From the NCBI GenBank assembly GCA_009782915.1, contig WRIC01000013.1, positions 1 through 50,451 on the forward strand: a stretch of 50,451 nucleotides of DNA, read 5' to 3'. Of this stretch, positions 45,509 to 50,451 are shown piece after piece. The notes below the pieces were generated by a model that saw only the letters and a list, made by a program, of their open reading frames with translations, did no database searches and had not been told where the DNA came from. Origin of the DNA: Propionibacteriaceae bacterium. Lineage in GTDB: Bacteria > Actinomycetota > Actinomycetes > Propionibacteriales > Propionibacteriaceae. Both the position numbers and the translations under genes were made by a program. Numbering within the stretch: position 1 is the first letter of the stretch; each line of letters starts with the position of its first letter.

Positions 45509-46781
45509 TATGTGCTCCCGTCACTGATGGACCCTGCGACTGCGCGCAGGGAGACGGGGAAAGAGTATCTGCGCAGGGAGACGGGGAAAGAGTATCTGCG
45601 CAGGGAGACGGGGGTACGGCATCCTCGAGGAGAGACGGGGGTGGAGTGCCCGCGCAACCCTCGCCGTCACCCTGCGCGAAGTCGCAGGGTCCAGACTCAG
45701 CAGTTGCTGAACTCGCGAGTCTGGATTCTGCGAGTCGCTCCGCTCCGCAGAATGACGGGGGTGGGGCAGCCTCACAGTAAGACGGGGGTGGGGCAGCCTC
45801 ACAGTAAGACGCGGGTGGGGCATCCTCGCAGAATGACGAGGGGCGGGTGTCAGAGTTGGTTGACTCAGTGGAGGGTAGGTCAAGTAATGCCATGGGTGAG
45901 TCGATGAACACGGCAACCGGGCGCGCCACATCCAGGTCAAACTCATCGGGTTCGTAGAGGGCTACGAGCTCATTGTCGTACATCATTGAGGCCAGTTTAG
46001 TCTCCAAGGTGACAGGGAGCTTGCGTCCAACGGCGATGTCGCGCAGCTGGGTTTCACTCACCTCTACAACTGGTGCGATGTGGGGTGCCATCTGACCCAT
46101 GGTGATCAGTGAACCCACGCCAACGGAATCAAGGTCACAGCTGAGATCGAGGGTGAAACCTCCAATGCGGGTACGCCTGAGCGCGGTCAGGTGTCCACCA
46201 ACACCCAGGTCACGACCCAGGTCACGGGCCAGGGCCCGAATATAGGTCCCCGAAGAACAGTCCACCACCACGTCAACATCCACCCACGGGGACTCATCAC
46301 GACGAGTCAACAAAGAAAACTGATCAATGCACACCTCGCGTGACTTCAATTCCACCTCTTCCCCCGCGCGCAGTCTCGCATAGGATCTCTTGCCGTCCAC
46401 CTTGATCGCCGACACGGAGCTGGGAACCTGCTGGATTGTCCCCAGGTACGCGGTCATGGCCAAAGAGATTTCTTCAGTCGACAGGTGGGTAGACGAGACC
46501 GTCTCCCCCACCAGCTCGCCTTCAGCATCATCGGTGAAAGTCGCTGACCCCAGCCGAATCGTTGCTGTGTATTGCTTGGTCTGCCCAGCGACATACCCCA
46601 GCAAACGCGTGGCCCGCCCCACACCCACAATCAGCAAGCCCGTTGCCATCGGATCGAGTGTCCCTCCATGGCCTACACGGCGAGTCCCCAGAGCTTTGCG
46701 TACGCGGGCAACAACAGTGTGGGAGGTGATCCCTGAGGGCTTATCGACCAGGAGGAAACCCACCACAGCGGTATCAGTCAC
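45501..46781 (-). CDS. truB: tRNA pseudouridine-55 synthase TruB with a repeat-derived C-terminal tail
   Basis: The 426-residue protein makes pseudouridine 55 in the T-loop of tRNAs. The core shows LLVDKPSGITSH, GHGGTLDPMATGLL with the catalytic Asp, KQYTATIRLG and SSGTYIRALARDLG, then a C-terminal domain to about residue 300. The last roughly 120 residues are a Cys/Pro/Ser-rich tail of 9-residue repeats (for example ADTLSPSPC) not expected in TruB. I chose the GTG at 46781 (AGGA five bases upstream, protein starting VTDTAVVG); an ATG at 46796 is possible. It overlaps rbfA by 8 bases. Confidence 0.93.
   Translation of the reverse strand: MTDTAVVGFLLVDKPSGITSHTVVARVRKALGTRRVGHGGTLDPMATGLLIVGVGRATRLLGYVAGQTKQYTATIRLGSATFTDDAEGELVGETVSSTHLSTEEISLAMTAYLGTIQQVPSSVSAIKVDGKRSYARLRAGEEVELKSREVCIDQFSLLTRRDESPWVDVDVVVDCSSGTYIRALARDLGRDLGVGGHLTALRRTRIGGFTLDLSCDLDSVGVGSLITMGQMAPHIAPVVEVSETQLRDIAVGRKLPVTLETKLASMMYDNELVALYEPDEFDLDVARPVAVFIDSPMALLDLPSTESTNSDTRPSSFCEDAPPASYCEAAPPPSYCEAAPPPSFCGAERLAESRLASSATAESGPCDFAQGDGEGCAGTPPPSLLEDAVPPSPCADTLSPSPCADTLSPSPCAQSQGPSVTGAHSG
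45526..45840. repeat. Palindromic and 27-bp tandem repeats inside the truB 3' end
   Basis: Two tandem arrays with a 27-bp period (45544-45611, two full copies plus a partial; 45754-45834, three copies) flank palindromes. These include a second CCCTGCG/CGCAGGG copy (45530-45551), the exact inverted 31-bp match to 35098-35128 (45665-45695), and ATTCTGCG/CGCAGAAT around 45725-45752. The 27-bp period keeps the reading frame. Confidence 0.9.
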
Positions 46782-47205
46782 CACTGTCCTCATCATCGTG
46801 GCGGTACGGGTCGGCCTCGCCAGCGTACTGTGCCTCGGCAGCGTGTGCTGAAATTTCGGCATCCGATTTCTTGACCGCATCCAACAGGGCCTCGAACTCT
46901 TCAGAGGTTTCAGGCAACCCATCAGGGATGAATGAAATCGTGGGAGTGAACTTCATTTTCACCCCACGAGCCACAGCTGAGCGCACCTGACCTTTGGCAG
47001 CTTCTAGCGCCTCCGCAGAACCACGATGAGCCTTCTCGTCACCAAAAACCGTGTAGAAGATTTCTGCAGCCTGCCAATCCTTACTCAAGCGAACATCAGT
47101 GATGGTGACAAACCCCAAACGAGGGTCCTGGATGCGTCGCGACAGCATCTCAGCAGCAATGAACTTGATCTGCTCGGCAACCTTGTGAGCGCCTGGTCCA
47201 GTCAT
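46774..47205 (-). CDS. rbfA: 30S ribosome-binding factor RbfA
   Basis: The 143-residue KH-fold protein helps mature the 30S subunit and 16S rRNA 5' end. It has KVAEQIKFIAAEMLSRRI, DPRLGFVTITDV and the FTPTISFIPD end, plus an acidic tail. AAGGAG lies six bases before the ATG at 47205; a longer in-frame start at 47250 would lie in the repeat region. Confidence 0.95.
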   Translation of the reverse strand: MTGPGAHKVAEQIKFIAAEMLSRRIQDPRLGFVTITDVRLSKDWQAAEIFYTVFGDEKAHRGSAEALEAAKGQVRSAVARGVKMKFTPTISFIPDGLPETSEEFEALLDAVKKSDAEISAHAAEAQYAGEADPYRHDDEDSGD

Positions 47206-47250
47206 GATCTCTCCTTTGTTTGCGATGGGTTCTTTGGGATCCACCAGCAT

Positions 47251-47281
47251 CTAACACAAAAGGACCGTCCCCGTGTGTTAG
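47251..47281. repeat. Palindromic repeat between infB and rbfA
   Basis: CTAACACA (47251-47258) and TGTGTTAG (47274-47281) enclose AGGACCGTCCCC, itself partly palindromic. The right arm is repeated once more at 47285-47292, over the infB stop codon. Confidence 0.7.
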
Positions 47282-47288
47282 TCGTGTG

Positions 47289-49931
47289 TTAGTCGCGGGG
47301 TTTTTCTACCATCTCGTAGGTTTCAATCGAGTCACCGATACGGATATCGGAGAAACCGGTGAGGGTCATGCCACATTCGTATCCTTCGCGTACCTCTACG
47401 ACATCGTCTTTCTCGCGGCGCAGAGTGTTGATCGAGGTTTCCGCGACCACGATTCCGTCACGCACCAGGCGCGCCTTGGCGTGGCGACGGATCGTACCCG
47501 ACATGACCATGCATCCAGCGATCATGCCTGCCTTTGAATACTTGAAGGTTTCACGAATCTCAGCGACACCGCGTTCCTGCTCCTCGAAGATCGGCTTCAG
47601 CATTCCCTTGAGTGCTGCTTCGACATCGTCAATGGCCTGGTAGATGATCGAGTAGTAGCGAATATCCACTCCCTCTTGGTTGGCGACCTGGGTGGCGTGA
47701 CCTTGGGCGCGCACATGGAAACCAATGATGATGGCGTTCGACGCAGCAGCCAAAGCGACGTTGGTTTCGGTGATCGCACCCACACCACGGTCGATGATGC
47801 GCAAGGTGACCTCGTCGCCCACATCGATGTTGACCAGCGCGTCTTCGAGGGCTTCCACCGAACCAGCAGAGTCGCCCTTGAGGATGAGGTTGAGTTCCTC
47901 GCCTTTCTCCATTTCCTTGAAAAGGTCTTCCAGGGTACGACGCTTGGTGGCCTTCGACAGGGCAGCAGCGCGCATGCGGGCTTCACGTTTCTCAGCGATC
48001 TGACGAGCAGTACGCTCATCATCAACCACGAGAACATTGTCACCAGCCCCCGGTACAGCGGTCAAACCAAGAATCTGAACCGGTGTGGAGGGTTCAGCTT
48101 CGTCCACTGCGACACCATGGTCGTTGATGAGTGCGCGGACACGTCCATAGGAGTTACCCACCACAATCGAGTCACCAATATTGAGGGTTCCTCGCTGAAC
48201 AATGGTGGTCGCAACAGGTCCACGTCCACGGTCCAAGTGGGCTTCAATAGCCACACCCTGGGCGGGCATGTGCGGATCGACCCGAAGATCCAGGGCTGCA
48301 TCTGCAGTCAACACAATGCCAGTCAACAGATCATCCAACCCATCACCGGTCACCGCGGACACATCAATAAACATGGTGTCCCCACCATAGGTGTCCGGCA
48401 CCAACCCGTATTCACTGAGCTGGCCGCGTACCTTCGAAGGATCAGCGCCCTCCTTATCGATCTTGTTGACCGCCACCACCACAGGGACATCCGCAGCCAC
48501 CGCATGGTTGAGGGCCTCCACGGTCTGGGGCATCACCCCATCATCAGCAGCCACAACCAGCACAGCAATATCAGTCACCTGGGCGCCACGAACACGCATC
48601 GCGGTGAACGCCTCGTGACCAGGGGTATCAATGAAGGTTACGCTGCGGTGTTCCCCATCAACCTCAGTCGCTACCTGGTAGGCGCCAATAGCCTGGGTGA
48701 TTCCCCCAGCTTCACCTTCAACAATATTCGTACGTCTAAAGGCATCCAGCAACTTGGTTTTACCATGGTCAACGTGGCCCATGATCGTCACAATCGGTGA
48801 GCGGACAACCAAGTCCTCATCATCAGCAAGGTTCTCGCCGAAGCCCAAATCAAAGGTCTGCAAGAGTTCACGATCCTCATCCTCGGGCGATACAACCTGA
48901 ATGTCATAGTTCAACTCCGAACCAAGAATCTCCAAGGTGTCATCACTGACCGATTGGGTGGCGGTCAGCATCTCCCCCATGTTGAACAGCAACTGCACGA
49001 GTTGAGCTGGATCAACCGAGATTTTCTCTGCGAAATCAGTGAGTGAGGAACCCCGTGGCAGACGAATAGTCTGACCTTCACCAGGTCGAATGCGTACACC
49101 CGAAATGGTGGGTGCTTCCATTTCATCAAACTCTTGACGACGAAGCTTCTTCGATTTCTTGTTTTTGCGAGCTGGCCCACCTTGACGCCCAAAGGCACCC
49201 TGGGTGCCAGATCCTGTACGCCCACCACGGCCACCACGGCCCATCGGCATTCCTGGCCCCTGGGTGGGTGCGCCAAAAGGACTCGAACCGCGTCCACGGG
49301 TGGGACGCCCTGAGGTGGGTGCACCCGAGGATGGTCCTGATGGTCGCGTGGATCCTCCAGCATTCCTGGAGAACCCCGGGCCACCGGGTCGACCAACGCC
49401 AGTGCCCTGACCGGGACCTCTGATCCCTTCATCGCGCTGTGGGCGACGCACACCCATACCCTGGGAGGAAGCATAAGGGTTGTTTCCTGGTCGCGGTGCC
49501 CCAGGACGGCGTACCCCCGCACTCGGAGTAGGACGCGGCATTGGTCGGGGAATCATCGATGACGGTTTCGGGATGTCCGACTTTTCTTCTGGGGTTTCCT
49601 CCACCGGAACCTCAGGTTCAACTGGCAACTCCACCTCAACCACTGGTGGTTCCACAGGTTCCTCAACCTGGGGGGGCTCAGGTTCAGACTTCTTAGTTGT
49701 TTTCTTCGCCGGTGCCACAGCGACAGGTTCTTCAACAACCGGGGCAGGCGGTTCCTCGACAACCACCGGGGCAAGAGCAGCATACTTTTCTTTGAGTTTG
49801 CGCTCCACAGGGAGTTCAATAGTCGAGGCAGCCCCCCGTACGAACTCCCCCATTTCTTTGAGGTCAGCGAGAACGGTCTTTGAATCGACACCGAGCTGTT
49901 TCGCCAGCTCATGGACGCGTGTCTTGGCCAC
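47289..49931 (-). CDS. infB: Translation initiation factor IF-2
   Basis: The 880-residue GTPase brings initiator tRNA to the 30S subunit. It has an N-terminal IF2N domain ([19 protein letters not shown]), a long Pro/Gly/Arg-rich linker (about 60-270) typical of actinobacteria, then [16 protein letters not shown] and NKID and the C-terminal domains. The GTG start has AAGGAG four bases upstream. nusA and ylxR, normally upstream, are absent here. Confidence 0.97.
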   Translation of the reverse strand: MAKTRVHELAKQLGVDSKTVLADLKEMGEFVRGAASTIELPVERKLKEKYAALAPVVVEEPPAPVVEEPVAVAPAKKTTKKSEPEPPQVEEPVEPPVVEVELPVEPEVPVEETPEEKSDIPKPSSMIPRPMPRPTPSAGVRRPGAPRPGNNPYASSQGMGVRRPQRDEGIRGPGQGTGVGRPGGPGFSRNAGGSTRPSGPSSGAPTSGRPTRGRGSSPFGAPTQGPGMPMGRGGRGGRTGSGTQGAFGRQGGPARKNKKSKKLRRQEFDEMEAPTISGVRIRPGEGQTIRLPRGSSLTDFAEKISVDPAQLVQLLFNMGEMLTATQSVSDDTLEILGSELNYDIQVVSPEDEDRELLQTFDLGFGENLADDEDLVVRSPIVTIMGHVDHGKTKLLDAFRRTNIVEGEAGGITQAIGAYQVATEVDGEHRSVTFIDTPGHEAFTAMRVRGAQVTDIAVLVVAADDGVMPQTVEALNHAVAADVPVVVAVNKIDKEGADPSKVRGQLSEYGLVPDTYGGDTMFIDVSAVTGDGLDDLLTGIVLTADAALDLRVDPHMPAQGVAIEAHLDRGRGPVATTIVQRGTLNIGDSIVVGNSYGRVRALINDHGVAVDEAEPSTPVQILGLTAVPGAGDNVLVVDDERTARQIAEKREARMRAAALSKATKRRTLEDLFKEMEKGEELNLILKGDSAGSVEALEDALVNIDVGDEVTLRIIDRGVGAITETNVALAAASNAIIIGFHVRAQGHATQVANQEGVDIRYYSIIYQAIDDVEAALKGMLKPIFEEQERGVAEIRETFKYSKAGMIAGCMVMSGTIRRHAKARLVRDGIVVAETSINTLRREKDDVVEVREGYECGMTLTGFSDIRIGDSIETYEMVEKPRD

Positions 49932-50146
49932 AGGTCTCCTTATGTGCCCAGATACGCATCCGGGCAGGTTTATGTTGTGAGGGTGCTCATCGTAGGTAAC
50001 TCATCGTAATTCCATGAGCAATTGCCCACCTTCACTATCGGACCTCATCGTGGGATGAGATGACCTGTCACTGCGACAAGCCACCGCATAGTTTAGGGCA
50101 TAAACGCAAGTAACCCCAATAACGCACCCACGCGTAGCGAGTCACT
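49932..50146 (-). promoter_or_regulatory. infB leader region with three CTCATCGT repeats
   Basis: Three identical 8-mers CTCATCGT lie at 49986-49993, 50000-50007 and 50044-50051. They could be protein-binding sites or chance. I could not assign a promoter. Confidence 0.3.
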
Positions 50147-50279
50147 GTGACAAACGGGGCCTGTATTAACTGTCACACGCTGCTGATCTGCCCCCATTTG
50201 CCCTGCGAGTGGAGACTTTTCTTCCATCATGGAAGATAAGTCTCCACTAGTGGTGATTAATACCGGCCCGGTTTGTCAC
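50147..50279. mobile_element. MITE-like palindromic element, copy B
   Basis: The 133-bp element is bounded by 23-bp inverted repeats (50147-50169, 50257-50279; two mismatches) starting GTGACAAAC. Its centre is a 41-base hairpin with 20-bp arms (50208-50227, 50229-50248), one T-T mismatch and a one-base loop. The left 30 bases match 18532-18561. It encodes no protein. No clear target duplication flanks it. Confidence 0.65.
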
Positions 50280-50396
50280 GCAGTCCCCCTCGTCACCCGC
50301 TCCCGTCCAGGCAAACAACTTGTTTGATTGTGGATAACCTTCCATGGCGGCTGTGAATGGGGTTGACTTGGAGCACTAACTCTCTGGGGAGGGAAC

Positions 50397-50451
50397 ATGA
50401 AGAAACTACTGCTGATGGTTGTTGTGGGTGTGATGCTGGCTGGGTGCACAC
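50397..50451 (+). CDS. Lipoprotein, N-terminal end only
   Basis: The frame MKKLLLMVVVGVMLAGCT runs off the right edge. It is a lipoprotein signal peptide with lipobox LAGC. GGGGAGGG lies before the ATG. Product unknown. Confidence 0.75.
   Translation, partial: MKKLLLMVVVGVMLAGCT

Noticed and set aside
45544-45834. CRISPR-like array
   Set aside because: The units are contiguous tandem copies without unique spacers, and no cas genes are near.
45451-45907. Plus-strand frames through the repeat region
   Set aside because: They are antisense to truB and ribF; repeats of period 27 keep several frames open at once.
47676-48800. Long plus-strand frame of 374 codons
   Set aside because: It is antisense to the conserved GTPase region of infB and has no family features.
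50363-50390. TTGACT as a -35 box for the lipoprotein gene
   Set aside because: No acceptable -10 box occurs 16-18 bases downstream.

Overview
The window reads as chromosomal DNA of an actinobacterium (Actinomycetota). Marker families typical of that phylum are present: the AdnAB helicase-nuclease pair, a PknG-type kinase, a DUF3107 protein, a SepIVA-like coiled-coil protein between coaD and a DUF177 gene, and many GTG starts. G+C looks moderate by eye. A member of the Propionibacteriales is a reasonable guess, but that is inference; no 16S gene or long taxonomic marker is in view.

Layout, left to right. 1-442: a Hen1-like RNA-repair fragment that opens just past the 3' end of a tRNA-Gly(TCC) gene. 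443-6942 (minus): adnA, adnB and a rhodanese lipoprotein. 7127-18518 (plus): a tightly coupled ten-gene operon encoding a TelA-family protein, a small unknown protein, a CbbX-type AAA+ ATPase, a four-pass membrane protein, a coiled-coil protein, PknG, a PP2C phosphatase, a von Willebrand A (VWA) protein, an FHA protein and DUF3107. 18597-26164 (minus): a fused E1 (alpha+beta), an E2 and a short-chain dehydrogenase (SDR), then thrC and rpe. 26289-34436 (minus): ftsY, smc, a GtrA-family gene, rnc, rpmF, DUF177, SepIVA-like, coaD and rsmD. 34466-39224: a pyridoxamine-oxidase-like gene, a repeat cluster, recG, a membrane-anchored secreted-domain protein and rpmB. 39325-49931 (minus): rnj, dapB, pnp, rpsO, ribF, truB, rbfA and infB. 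49932-50451: a repeat element and the start of a lipoprotein gene.

Two stretches stand out. The 7-18 kb operon looks like one phosphorylation device: a kinase and a phosphatase, a phosphothreonine reader (FHA), a metal-dependent adhesion protein (VWA), a AAA+ remodeller, TelA and a membrane sensor. Zinc ribbons recur at the N-termini of three of its proteins. The 18.6-24 kb E1/E2/SDR set looks like an oxo-acid dehydrogenase module, but by eye each protein lacks one or more residues that are catalytic in the classical families.

A further theme is repeats. Palindromic elements lie at gene ends (18.5, 26.2, 34.9-35.1, 39.3, 44.6, 47.25 and 50.1-50.3 kb). One family has entered the 3' end of truB in frame and gives the protein a repetitive, Cys/Pro-rich tail of about 120 residues.
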